36,853 bases of DNA. Source: Spirochaetes bacterium ADurb.Bin133. GTDB lineage: Bacteria > Spirochaetota > GWE2-31-10 > MWDO01. The stretch spans positions 1 through 36,853 of the forward strand of contig MWDO01000028.1 in assembly GCA_002070605.1 (NCBI GenBank), written 5' to 3'. The notes under the pieces are model-generated. The model ran no database searches, had not been told where the DNA came from, and was given only the letters and a program-made list of their open reading frames with translations. The translations under genes were made by a program, and so were the position numbers. Position 1 is the stretch's first letter. Each line of letters begins with the position of its first letter. Shown here piece by piece: positions 26,236 to 34,857 of this stretch.

Positions 26236-26490
26236 CCGTCGGTTTTTTGGGGCGGGGAGGAAAATGACACATATGACGTTAAGAATAAAATTGGACGCAT
26301 ATGCGGCGCTACGCTCCCCGATAAAAGCGGGAATTCCCGTTTTGAATATAATAAAATACTAAAACTTTCTTCATACCGGGACATTATCGGGGCTTGCGCC
26401 GCTAAGAACAAATGTCCCATATGTGTCAAAAAAAATATTGACACATATGGGACGCGCCGCGCTTCAACGAATAAAATTGACACATATGGT
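26236..26490. repeat. Composite repeat and CATATG palindromic repeat cluster 4
   Basis: The cluster starts two bases after the stop of the paralogue gene with CCGTCGGTTTTTTGGGGCGG, then TGACACATATG at 26265-26275, GTTAAGAATAAAAT and GACGCATATG at 26294-26303. Further units are CATATGTGTCA at 26418-26428, TGACACATATG at 26439-26449 and TGACACATATG at 26478-26488. The first about 65 bases match the composite elements at 30826 and 36678. The gap to the next gene (26235-26618) holds nothing else except a weak promoter; the reading frames in it are repeat-derived. Confidence 0.85.
26414..26453. repeat. Perfect 16-bp inverted repeat with 8-base loop
   Basis: GTCCCATATGTGTCAA (26414-26429) and TTGACACATATGGGAC (26438-26453) are exact complements around AAAAAATA. 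This is the longest perfect hairpin seen in the window. It consists of two palindromic-repeat units facing each other. It could form a cruciform in DNA or a stable RNA stem, and could act as a bidirectional terminator after the coiled-coil operon, although no T run follows directly. Confidence 0.9.
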
Positions 26491-26553
26491 TTTTTTTATT
26501 TTCATCCCGCGCCCCCAAAAAACTGAAGAAATATAGATTTTTTAAAATTTATA

Positions 26554-26580
26554 TAGACAAAACAGTTTCTTTATTATAAT
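26554..26580 (+). promoter_or_regulatory. Weak predicted promoter of the methyltransferase gene
   Basis: TAGACA (26554-26559) and TATAAT (26575-26580) have a short 15-base spacer. The -10 box is perfect and the -35 box is poor. It lies between repeat cluster 4 and the ATG at 26619; GAAAGGA is the ribosome-binding site. Confidence 0.4.
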
Positions 26581-26618
26581 CTCGTATTAATACGCGCATA
26601 GGAATAGAAAGGATTGAT

Positions 26619-27761
26619 ATGTTCGAAAAGTGGTATTTAGAAGAATTGATAAACAAAACAATCAGAGATATATGGAAGTTAACAGATTACTTTTTATTAA
26701 AATTGATATCGAATATTTTAGATAACGCCGAGATTACCCCTTTGCTAAAAAGCGGAACTACGGTAAATAATATAATTCAAAAAAAAAATTATCCTGCAAA
26801 CGTTTACGCATCTTTAAAGTGGTTGTTGGACAGACTAAAGCTTGACGGTTTTGTCTCGATGAGATTAGATAATAACGTAGAGTTTTATACTTTATCGAAT
26901 AAGACAATGGATTACGATTTAGACGCGATCAAAAGTATGGCGGAAAAAGCGTCTCCCGAGAGTATGGCGGCGTTTAATATGCTCGAACTTATGGCGAATA
27001 ACTATCCGGATTACTTATCCGGAAAAAAAACCGGAGTGGATATTATTTTCTCGCCTGAAAACATTGATATAACCAACGAATATTACGGCAACAATCTGTT
27101 TTACAACGTTCACAATATTGCCGGAGCTAAAATAGTAAATTGGGATATCTCTACGCGAAAAAATCCTCAAATTCTCGAAATCGGCGGCGGACTTGGCGGC
27201 GGCACTAAGCAATTTGTAATTCAAAGATTAAAAGAAAACGCTCCTTTAAACAGTTTTAATTACTGTTTTACAGACGTAGCCAACAAGATGCTTCGCTCGA
27301 CAAAAAAAGCTCTATCTACGTTAACGGAAGACTTATCGGCATTTACGTTTAAGAAACTTGACTTTAATAAAAATTTATCGGAACAGGGCTATGCTGAAAA
27401 TTCATACGACGTAATTTGGGGGGTAAACGCCGCGCACGTTTCGTTTGATATGAGATTTTCTTTAAACGAACTATTTAAAACGCTTAAAAACGGCGGTTCG
27501 TTTATTATATCCGAAACTGTTCGTCCTATCGGAAACCTTATGATACAACAAGAGTTTGTTCTCAATACTTTGGACGACTATTGGAACGTAAAACTTGACG
27601 AAAAGATCAGACCGAGGCACGGATTTATGGATTGGAACGATTGGGTTAGAGCGCTCAAAGAAATCGGCTTTACTAATGTCGAAACCATCCCGGATATGAA
27701 CGTTTTACAAAAAGAGTACGACAATTGTTACGTCGCGGTAGTTAGAGGTATTAAGCCGTAA
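26619..27761 (+). CDS. SAM-dependent methyltransferase, polyketide-synthase-type
   Basis: This 380-residue cytoplasmic protein has an N-terminal helical region of about 120 residues (possibly winged-helix, as in small-molecule methyltransferases), then a class I Rossmann methyltransferase domain. Motif I is ILEIGGGLGGGTKQF (near residue 187). NYCFTDVANKMLRSTKKAL, VIWGVNAAHVSFDMRFSLNEL and LKNGGSFIISETVRP follow, and they resemble the methyltransferase domains built into polyketide synthases. Here it stands alone, with no ketosynthase, carrier protein or other biosynthetic gene in the window, so its substrate is unknown. It has its own promoter after a repeat cluster and ends 11 bases from the convergent lnt stop. 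The class is confident; the PKS-like subgroup is inferred from motif resemblance. Confidence 0.85.
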   Translation: MFEKWYLEELINKTIRDIWKLTDYFLLKLISNILDNAEITPLLKSGTTVNNIIQKKNYPANVYASLKWLLDRLKLDGFVSMRLDNNVEFYTLSNKTMDYDLDAIKSMAEKASPESMAAFNMLELMANNYPDYLSGKKTGVDIIFSPENIDITNEYYGNNLFYNVHNIAGAKIVNWDISTRKNPQILEIGGGLGGGTKQFVIQRLKENAPLNSFNYCFTDVANKMLRSTKKALSTLTEDLSAFTFKKLDFNKNLSEQGYAENSYDVIWGVNAAHVSFDMRFSLNELFKTLKNGGSFIISETVRPIGNLMIQQEFVLNTLDDYWNVKLDEKIRPRHGFMDWNDWVRALKEIGFTNVETIPDMNVLQKEYDNCYVAVVRGIKP

Positions 27762-27772
27762 TATTGTTTTTT

Positions 27773-29428
27773 TTATTCCATCCACATTTTATAAAGGTTT
27801 CTTCTATGATGAGCGGCTTTCAACAATCTTTTTCTGATTAATTTGAATCTAGTTCTCTTTACAAACGAATATACAAAGATCAACAAAACAAAAAGAGCAA
27901 GAATATAGATAAATAACCAGCCGCCTGAATTGTAAATCGTATTAATATCCATAAGCGGAACGCTTATAGTCTTAGAGTCTTTTTTAAAAACTTCCGATTC
28001 GTAGACCAATTCGCCGGTCGGATAAAATACCGCCGAATGACCGGTGCAAGTAGCCCTTACTAATGTTTTTCGGTTCTCTATAGATCTAAATCCGGAAATA
28101 TGTAGATGCATCTTTGGCTCAAGAGACTTTCCAAACCAAGAGTCGTTTGTGGCGTTTACGATCAGATTTGCTCTCTCTCCTTTAAGATCGAGCGATTTCA
28201 TAATAAATTCGGGAATAACGTCTTCGTAGCAAATATTAGGAGAGATTTTCATGTTTTTAATCTTTAAAATTTTATGCTCTTCGCCGCGGCTAAACGAACT
28301 TAATCCGTAAAGTTTCATAAAAAAATTTAAAAACGGGAATGGAATCTCTTCTATAAAAGGGACGAGTCTCATTTTATAGTAAGTATCCAGTTTAATCCCT
28401 TGTCCGTTCAACAAAACAAGCGAATTATAGACATTTTCTTCATTGCTTATAATATCATATTCGCCTATATGACATCCAAATAACAGCGGAACGTCCGGAA
28501 AACGTTTAATATTATTAAATCTGGAAACATTTCCGTCGAAAAACGCGGGAACCGCCGACTCGGGCCAAATAACCAAATCTGGGCTTTCTTGTAGTTCGGA
28601 GAGAGTAAGATTGTTATATACGTTTATCATATAATCAAGATTTGTCTTACCTCTCTTGTCGTTCCCGGAAAAATTTCCTTGTATAATGGCAATTTTTGTC
28701 TTTGGAACCCTTTTAATTATTTCAGAAATATATTCGTTTCTAAACCATCCGTATATACTGCCTAATACTACGAGTATTATAACAACTCCAAATAAGATCG
28801 AGGGGAACTTAACGTCCTTTTTATAAAATATAGATTCGACGAGCATTATAACGCTTGAATTACAATATAAAACGATAAGCGTAATAAAAGGAACTCCAAA
28901 AATATCCGCTATTTGCGAAAAACTTAAAAATATATATTGCGAATAACCGATATTATCAAACCATAACTTCGGATAAAAATAGTCCAAAGAGGTCATAACA
29001 AGCGGAAAAACCAAGTAAAATATATAACCTTTCTTTCTTGCAAGATATTTTGTAATAAAAACGGCTAAAAAATAGACAAAACCGTGATAAACCGATATAA
29101 AAATCGTTACAATCAATCCTATTAAAAAGCCTACAATCGTAAGTATAAACGAAGAACCGCCGGCCGAGAAATACGAAACGAAGGGATTAACCATCCACCA
29201 TAAATGAACAAAATAGGCGACGCTCCCGAATAACAATGAGTAAATTAGCGCCTTTTTTCTTGACTCATACTTCATTGCCAGCATAAAAGGAATAAGGGCA
29301 AACCATGTCAAAAAACCAAAAGAATAGCCGACGTTAGATACCGACCATAATATCCCAATGGAAGTATAAAACAATATTTTGTAATGTAACTTTACGTCCC
29401 TAATTTTTTCTTTAGTTAGAAGTTCCAT
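27773..29428 (-). CDS. lnt: Apolipoprotein N-acyltransferase
   Basis: Lnt transfers the third acyl chain from a phospholipid to the N-terminal cysteine of lipoproteins at the inner membrane, with its active site facing the periplasm. The 551-residue protein has about seven N-terminal membrane helices (residues about 20-225), a nitrilase-like domain, and a C-terminal membrane helix near 505-525. The catalytic residues are visible: Glu in VIWPESAVP (near 289), Lys in YKMRLVPFIE (near 352) and Cys in NICYEDVIPEF (near 400). The region NATNDSWFG follows, as in the family. It begins three bases after the stop of the DUF1015 gene, so the two are co-transcribed. It would mature the lipoproteins encoded at 4891-5715 and 34857-36596. 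Confidence 0.95.
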   Translation of the reverse strand: MELLTKEKIRDVKLHYKILFYTSIGILWSVSNVGYSFGFLTWFALIPFMLAMKYESRKKALIYSLLFGSVAYFVHLWWMVNPFVSYFSAGGSSFILTIVGFLIGLIVTIFISVYHGFVYFLAVFITKYLARKKGYIFYLVFPLVMTSLDYFYPKLWFDNIGYSQYIFLSFSQIADIFGVPFITLIVLYCNSSVIMLVESIFYKKDVKFPSILFGVVIILVVLGSIYGWFRNEYISEIIKRVPKTKIAIIQGNFSGNDKRGKTNLDYMINVYNNLTLSELQESPDLVIWPESAVPAFFDGNVSRFNNIKRFPDVPLLFGCHIGEYDIISNEENVYNSLVLLNGQGIKLDTYYKMRLVPFIEEIPFPFLNFFMKLYGLSSFSRGEEHKILKIKNMKISPNICYEDVIPEFIMKSLDLKGERANLIVNATNDSWFGKSLEPKMHLHISGFRSIENRKTLVRATCTGHSAVFYPTGELVYESEVFKKDSKTISVPLMDINTIYNSGGWLFIYILALFVLLIFVYSFVKRTRFKLIRKRLLKAAHHRRNLYKMWME

Positions 29429-29431
29429 GCA

Positions 29432-30691
29432 TTAATCCAACTTATGAAGCGTTATACCCGATAATAACTTCGGTTCAAACCAAGTCGATTTTGGGGGCAT
29501 CAATTTGCCGGCGTCGGATACTTTAAAAAGTTCTTCCATAGTAGTCGGAAACATACTAAATACTACCGAGTATTCTTTTTTATCGACGCAACTCTTCAAA
29601 TAAGCCGTCCCTTTTATCCCGCCGATAAAATCAATTCTTTTATCAGTTCTAGGATCTTTAATACCCAAAAACGGCTCTAATATATTATTTTGTAAAATCG
29701 ACGCGCTCAAAGATAAAACAGGGTCGTCTATATAGTATTGCGGCTTAATTGTAAGCGAAAACCATCTTCCCGACATATACATCCCAAACTCTTTTTTACT
29801 TTCGGGCGCGTATCCGCCGTCTTTATCGTTAGAAGAGACCTCGCTGATCGTAAATCTTTCAGAAATCTTAACAATAAATTCTTCTTCCGATAAATTATTC
29901 AGGTCTTTAACGGCTCTATTGTAAGCCATGATCCTTAAATCTCTATCGGGAAATACGACGGCCATAAAATAGTGGTATTCCCTATCCTCTTTTCCGCCGC
30001 TATTCTTTGTCTCTTCATCCATTCTCAGCGCATAATTAACCGCCGCGGCAGATCTATGATGGCCGTCGGCTATATAGAGGCAATCCAGCTTCTTAAAATT
30101 GTCGACGACGCTTTGAATAACCGACGGCTCTCTGATCTCCCACAAAATATTACGAACTTTGTCCGCCGAAATAAAATCTATATAAGGAGATCTAGCGGTA
30201 ACGTTTTGTATAATATCGTTCAAGGGCAGAAAACTCTTATACGACAAAAAAACCGGCTCAGATTGGCATTTGGTCTCTTCTATATGCCGAATTCTATCCT
30301 CTTCCTTATCCTTTCTTGTATTTTCGTGCTTTTTTATAATACCGTTTATATAATCGTAAACGTTAACGCAACCGATAAAACCGGTCTGAGACCTCCCGTT
30401 CATAACTTGACGATACACGTAAAATATCTCCTCGTCCTCCTGAACAAGGTATCTGTTGTTAAAAAATGTTTCCAGATTCTCTTTAGCTTTTTTATAGACA
30501 ATCTCCGAATGGCAATCTACGTCTTTAGGAAGGTCGACTTCCGATCTTGTTATATGTATTAATGAATATTTGTTATCCCGAGCCAAATTCTCGCAATCCG
30601 AATAAGACAAAACGTCGTATGGAGGCGCCGCAACCTTTTCATAAAGCTCTTTCGGCGGATGCACCGCCCTGAAAGGTTTTATCCTGACCAT
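29432..30691 (-). CDS. DUF1015 family protein
   Basis: This 419-residue soluble protein belongs to the DUF1015 family (related to SerK-like ADP-dependent kinases and ParB-type nucleases in fold, as far as I recall). The start matches the family closely: VRIKPFRAVHPPKELYEKVA followed by APPYDVLSY. The conserved DCLYIADGHHRSAAAV motif lies near residue 205-220. The NNILEPFLGIKDPRTDKRIDF region (family pattern with DPRTD) is near 340-360. The biological role of most members is not established, although some relatives phosphorylate serine. AAAGGAG is spaced seven bases before the ATG. It is the first gene of an operon with lnt. There is no signal peptide or membrane helix. Confidence 0.88.
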   Translation of the reverse strand: MVRIKPFRAVHPPKELYEKVAAPPYDVLSYSDCENLARDNKYSLIHITRSEVDLPKDVDCHSEIVYKKAKENLETFFNNRYLVQEDEEIFYVYRQVMNGRSQTGFIGCVNVYDYINGIIKKHENTRKDKEEDRIRHIEETKCQSEPVFLSYKSFLPLNDIIQNVTARSPYIDFISADKVRNILWEIREPSVIQSVVDNFKKLDCLYIADGHHRSAAAVNYALRMDEETKNSGGKEDREYHYFMAVVFPDRDLRIMAYNRAVKDLNNLSEEEFIVKISERFTISEVSSNDKDGGYAPESKKEFGMYMSGRWFSLTIKPQYYIDDPVLSLSASILQNNILEPFLGIKDPRTDKRIDFIGGIKGTAYLKSCVDKKEYSVVFSMFPTTMEELFKVSDAGKLMPPKSTWFEPKLLSGITLHKLD

Positions 30692-30824
30692 ATCTTTCGC
30701 TCCTTTAGCCTAATCGCTAAAAATTATTTCCGCAACGACTACTTCAACCTTCAAACTAAAATAACTTTTAATTGTTGAAAAGTCAATATTTTATGGATGG
30801 AATATTTTATGAAAAAAACGGCAG

Positions 30825-30897
30825 CCCGTCGGTTTTTTGGGGCGGAGAAAAATTGACACATATGATGTTAAGAATAAAATCGGCGCATATGTGTCAT
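30825..30897. repeat. Composite repeat and CATATG palindromic repeat cluster 5
   Basis: CCGTCGGTTTTTTGGGGCGG (from 30826), TGACACATATG at 30854-30864, ATGTTAAGAATAAAAT, and CATATGTGTCA at 30886-30896. This is the clean second copy of the composite element also found at 26236. It lies in the 318-bp gap between the divergent DUF1015 and 31010 genes. Confidence 0.85.
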
Positions 30898-30930
30898 TTT
30901 TTTTAAGTAGTAAAATATTTGTCATTTTCT

Positions 30931-30950
30931 AAAAATTTATACAAATTTTT
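30931..30950. promoter_or_regulatory. A/T palindrome upstream of the small orphan gene
   Basis: AAAAATTT (30931-30938) and AAATTTTT (30943-30950) are exact complements around ATAC. The site is about 60 bases before the start at 31010, with a weak TATATA-like -10 box near 30977. It could be an operator, possibly for the encoded protein, or a chance A/T palindrome. Confidence 0.35.
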
Positions 30951-31009
30951 GTAAAGAGTTTTCTACTTTTAGTTGTTATATATATTAAAGAAAAAAAGGA
31001 GAAAACTTT

Positions 31010-31525
31010 ATGAAAGACAAAAAACATCTATTTCATTTTATAGTATCGGAGTCTATGAATAACAACGTCATAGATTTTCTACTAAAAGAGTTCAAAATTA
31101 ATACGTTCAGTAAACTGTTTGAAACTATGTTTCGCCTCGTTAACAAAAAAATGCCAAAAATGAAGAGAATAATTGGAAATCATCGCTCCGAATATGCCGT
31201 TATAGACAATACTGACGATAAAAGGCTGGATAAATACCTCAGAATCAGCGAAGCGGACTATCTTCAAATAAAAAGATGGCATTCCTTGTATAACGAATTC
31301 GGTATGGCTTCGACGGTTCGCGATATTATCCTGTTTTTTTATAACGGCGTCGTGAAATATGGATTGGAAGGATTCCTTGAGATTGTTGGTAAGGAATTAA
31401 GGATCGATAAATTGAAAAACGATTTTTTGGATAAAATGACACAACTGTTAAATATCGCCGCTCGAAAACAGCTATTATACGCCCTCGTAATCGAAAATTA
31501 TCCCAGATACGTCTACTCTACGTAA
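31010..31525 (+). CDS. Small orphan protein, possible ribbon-helix-helix DNA-binding domain
   Basis: This 171-residue protein has no signal peptide or membrane segment and is not recognised by family. The middle (about residues 75-120) reads LDKYLRISEADYLQIKRWHS then NEFGMASTVRDIILFFYNGV. A short strand, a helix ending in a turn and a second helix with VRDII is the broad pattern of ribbon-helix-helix regulators, and of the spirochaete DUF1564-type proteins as I remember them. The first 70 residues are basic (KKMPKMKRIIGNHR). AAGGAG is well placed before the ATG. It is a single-gene unit between a palindromic repeat cluster and the chemoreceptor promoter. If it binds DNA, the adjacent A/T palindrome is the first candidate site. 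This is a suggestion only. Confidence 0.7.
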   Translation: MKDKKHLFHFIVSESMNNNVIDFLLKEFKINTFSKLFETMFRLVNKKMPKMKRIIGNHRSEYAVIDNTDDKRLDKYLRISEADYLQIKRWHSLYNEFGMASTVRDIILFFYNGVVKYGLEGFLEIVGKELRIDKLKNDFLDKMTQLLNIAARKQLLYALVIENYPRYVYST

Positions 31526-31565
31526 AATTAATTTTTTATTCCACCCAAAAAATTATCATATATAT

Positions 31566-31593
31566 TTGACAAATTTAAGAAAATATTTATAAT
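31566..31593 (+). promoter_or_regulatory. Predicted promoter of the chemoreceptor gene
   Basis: TTGACA (31566-31571) and TATAAT (31588-31593) have a 16-base spacer; both boxes match the consensus. The leader to the TTG start at 31686 is about 85 bases. Confidence 0.6.
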
Positions 31594-31685
31594 ACAGATT
31601 ATAATTTTCTTCTGCTATGCATTAATAAGGTTTAGATTGAGAATAGGGCTGTTTTTTTAAATATTTTAAAGAAAAGAGGGCAACT

Positions 31686-33428
31686 TTGAAGTTAAGATCA
31701 ATACAAATTAAAATTATTTCAGTTATTATACTGGCTTTGATTATCGTCATTTTTTTATCCTTACTGATCTCGCTTAATATGCAGAAAAAAAGTCTTTTAG
31801 ACGCTTCAAAGCAAATTCTTTCCAACGACACCAAAACGCTTAACGTTATGATAAAACATTTAATGACCAGCAACAACGTCTCTCTTACTCAAGAGACCAT
31901 TACCGACATAGAAAAAAACAATAATTATATAGAAGTTGGCGTTTACGACATTGAAGGAGAGAAGAAATTTTCCGAAGAAGAAAAAAATATATCTGAAAAC
32001 AAAAGTTTCCAAAACGCCGTAAATAATAATAAACCTATAACGCTAAATCTAAAAAACAAAAAGGAGATGGAATATTATTTTCCTATTCAAAACGAAGACG
32101 AATGTATGAAGTGTCATAAAACCGATAGTAATATATTGGGAGTTTCTGTTTTTAAAATATCTGTCGCTAATATTTACAAACAACTTGATCGCGTCAAATT
32201 TACTTTAACCGGTTTTTTTATCGTTAACGGTTCCATTTTAGCGGTAATTTTATTGATTTTTCTAAAAATAATCATTGTTAAACCTATATACGCAATCGAC
32301 AAAGTAATCAAAAACATAAAAGACGGTAATTTTGAATCCAGAGTAGCGGTAAAATCTAACGACGAAATCGGCGAGTTATCCGAAATCTTCAATGATTTTC
32401 TCGATAAATTTAAAGAAACAATCGCAAACATCAAGCTCATAACTAATACAAGCAAAGAAGTCGGACAAAATTTAACGCAAATTGCAACGGACACTTCCGC
32501 AAGCACTGAAGAGATATCGGCGATAATTTTATCCAGTAAAGAAAACATCGATATGCTCAACGGCAGGATTCAAGAATCGGTGGAGTCGGTTTCGCAAATA
32601 GTTAGTTCTATCGGAAAAATAACCAACTCTATCGAGAATCAGTCCGCCGCCGTCAGCGAATCTTCCGCTTCGATAGAAGAGATGGCAAAATCAATAGAGA
32701 ATATGGAGTCAATGGTTGAAAACGAAAAAGTTCTATCGGATAATTTATCAAAAAAAGCCAAATCGGGTATTGATAAGATGGACGAATCTATCGAGGCTAT
32801 CGATAAAATATCTAAATCGACAAGCGCTATGCTCGAAATGATAGAGGTCATTAATAATATCGCCGAACAGACGGACTTGCTTGCTATGAACGCCGCTATT
32901 GAAGCGGCTCACGCCGGAGACGCAGGCAAGGGATTTGCCGTCGTAGCGGACGAGATCAGAAAATTAGCCGAAATGACGGCCATAAATTCCAAATCAATAG
33001 GCGACGCTCTAAAGAAAACGGTCGACGATATTCACAAGTCCAGCGATCTCAATAAGAATTCAGGCGAATATTTCAACGATTTGGTAAAAGGCATACAAGA
33101 AATTTTATCCTTTATGGAAGAGATGTCTAACGGTATGCGAGAACTGACTTTGGGAAGTAAGGAAATAGTCGAGTCAATTAATTCGCTTATGCGCATGACG
33201 GAAGATATTAGACTTCACAATGGCGAAATTAATTCGAACTCGGTTGCAATAAACGACAACATATTGCAGATTTCAGACTTTTCATTTCAAACGTCCAGCG
33301 GCATGGAAGAAGTATCTAAAGGCGCTATACAAATAGCCCAATCTATGCTCAATCTAACAGACGTTGGTAAAGAAAACGAAAGTATTATATCCAAATTGAG
33401 TTCCGAACTATCCAAGTTTAAAACTTAA
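31686..33428 (+). CDS. Methyl-accepting chemotaxis protein with c-type haem motif in sensor domain
   Basis: This 580-residue inner-membrane receptor signals to CheA/CheW. It has membrane helix 1 (about 9-30), a periplasmic sensor (31-172), helix 2 (about 172-198), a HAMP domain (about 198-247), and a cytoplasmic signalling coiled coil. The hairpin tip (about 392-430) contains [20 protein letters not shown] then [15 protein letters not shown]. The sensor carries CMKCH (C140, C143, H144), a covalent haem c-binding motif, in [20 protein letters not shown]. Such haem-sensor receptors are known from Geobacter-type bacteria and respond to redox or small ligands. No CheR-binding pentapeptide ends the protein. 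The start is TTG with AGAGGG upstream; no better ATG keeps the first helix. It converges with the FecR-domain gene and overlaps it by 11 bp. The assignment is secure; haem attachment is predicted. Confidence 0.93.
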   Translation: MKLRSIQIKIISVIILALIIVIFLSLLISLNMQKKSLLDASKQILSNDTKTLNVMIKHLMTSNNVSLTQETITDIEKNNNYIEVGVYDIEGEKKFSEEEKNISENKSFQNAVNNNKPITLNLKNKKEMEYYFPIQNEDECMKCHKTDSNILGVSVFKISVANIYKQLDRVKFTLTGFFIVNGSILAVILLIFLKIIIVKPIYAIDKVIKNIKDGNFESRVAVKSNDEIGELSEIFNDFLDKFKETIANIKLITNTSKEVGQNLTQIATDTSASTEEISAIILSSKENIDMLNGRIQESVESVSQIVSSIGKITNSIENQSAAVSESSASIEEMAKSIENMESMVENEKVLSDNLSKKAKSGIDKMDESIEAIDKISKSTSAMLEMIEVINNIAEQTDLLAMNAAIEAAHAGDAGKGFAVVADEIRKLAEMTAINSKSIGDALKKTVDDIHKSSDLNKNSGEYFNDLVKGIQEILSFMEEMSNGMRELTLGSKEIVESINSLMRMTEDIRLHNGEINSNSVAINDNILQISDFSFQTSSGMEEVSKGAIQIAQSMLNLTDVGKENESIISKLSSELSKFKT

Positions 33429-34857
33429 TATTTCTGGTTATATCGTCGTACTCCGCCGCTATAACCAAACGATCGACGGGTTCGTTAGCGTTGAATTGCA
33501 TTGACGCCGATTTATTATTTATGTTGGAAAGATAGTTTAGAACAGAATATTTTTTGCCGTTATAAACAACTTTTTCTAAAGAAGGATCGTCGGCGTCGTC
33601 TCTTTGTAAGACGTAAATATTTTTTACCTCGACGTCAAATTCAAAATAAATATTCCTTAGCTTTTTATCTATTTCTCCGATTTCAACTATTTGTCTGTTT
33701 TTAACCTCTTTTCCAAATATTTCGAGAGGACCGTTGTAGTCGTAAAATAAAATAGGATAAGGGGTAGAGTTTATAAGAATAGTTTTTAAACCGACATTCC
33801 TTTTTATATCTATATATTTGTATTCGCCGCTTGATAGCGAAAACGTCATATTTTTCTTTATAAACCCCGCGTCTTCCTCTATCTTATACAATCCGGGAGA
33901 TAATAAAAAAATATATCTGTTTTTATCTTTTAATGGTCTGTTCATAAAATTTAAAACCGACGCAGTCCCCCCTATGCGCAACTCTAAAAAAGATATATTA
34001 GAAATTGACATATCGCGATAATCGATATTTGGCGGCTCAAATTCCAGGGCGTTTATATCCAACAGATATTTTGGAATTATTAAGTTTGAAGCTATATAGT
34101 CTTTGTTCATATTTTTTAAAAAACTTGATTCGTAAATTTTATTTAAAATATCGTCGAGCTGATTGGACATAGAATATTTTATATCTGCCCGCTGATTTTT
34201 TTTTAAAACGTTGGCGGTATTTATTAATCGTTCTATCGAACTTGATATTACGTAAATTTTTTTATTTCTATAAAAATCAATTTTACCGGAATACGGTCTG
34301 AAATAAACTTCGCCGTCGAGACAATATAAATTTGATTGAAAATCGTCAATTTTGTCAACTATGAATTTAGCTTTATTTGTAGACAAATACAAATTTGACG
34401 TTTCCATAATCAAATACGAGTTATCTGAATAGAAATTTAAATCGGCAAACATTCTCCCTTTTTCCAAAGTCAGTCTGGTCTCCTTTGTCGCCGTATTTTT
34501 AGAATAATATTCAATTTTGTCAATAAATAGTATAGAATTAGGATATAAGTAGTAATAGCCGTGATCTTTAATATAAAACGCTATGATAGAGTCTTTCCCC
34601 GTCTGGATAGTCATTTTACGGGATATTGGAGTGTTGTATTTCACTGTTTTTCTCTTTTCGTTATTTATTGAATACGACGTATCTCTCCCCTCAAGATAAA
34701 CGATATAAGAAGTAACGGGAAGATTTTGTTCGGCAAAAAGATTGTCGAAAAAACTAATATTTATCTGATAACGAAACAGATACCCCAAAATTAAAAATAT
34801 TAAAACTACAAAACCGATTATTAAATATAATTGAACGTATAATTTCTTATATTTCAT
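33418..34857 (-). CDS. FecR-domain membrane-anchored protein
   Basis: This 479-residue protein has one N-terminal membrane helix (about 9-28), with the rest probably periplasmic. Residues about 65-200 look like a FecR domain: [45 protein letters not shown] then [15 protein letters not shown]. These alternate short beta strands in the typical order. The C-terminal half is beta-rich (about 270-479), perhaps one or two sandwich domains. Classical FecR proteins pass a signal to an ECF sigma factor, but none is in the window and the cytoplasmic tail is very short, so a structural or cell-envelope role is more likely. It overlaps the stop of the peptide-binding lipoprotein gene (TAATG), so the two are co-translated. 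No motif for an enzyme is seen. Confidence 0.7.
   Translation of the reverse strand: MKYKKLYVQLYLIIGFVVLIFLILGYLFRYQINISFFDNLFAEQNLPVTSYIVYLEGRDTSYSINNEKRKTVKYNTPISRKMTIQTGKDSIIAFYIKDHGYYYLYPNSILFIDKIEYYSKNTATKETRLTLEKGRMFADLNFYSDNSYLIMETSNLYLSTNKAKFIVDKIDDFQSNLYCLDGEVYFRPYSGKIDFYRNKKIYVISSSIERLINTANVLKKNQRADIKYSMSNQLDDILNKIYESSFLKNMNKDYIASNLIIPKYLLDINALEFEPPNIDYRDMSISNISFLELRIGGTASVLNFMNRPLKDKNRYIFLLSPGLYKIEEDAGFIKKNMTFSLSSGEYKYIDIKRNVGLKTILINSTPYPILFYDYNGPLEIFGKEVKNRQIVEIGEIDKKLRNIYFEFDVEVKNIYVLQRDDADDPSLEKVVYNGKKYSVLNYLSNINNKSASMQFNANEPVDRLVIAAEYDDITRNIKF

Noticed and set aside
26205-26526. Open frames on both strands over repeat cluster 4
   Set aside because: Their peptides are mostly translations of the palindromic repeat (PYVS- and DTYG-type motifs), and they overlap the repeat and the end of the coiled-coil gene.
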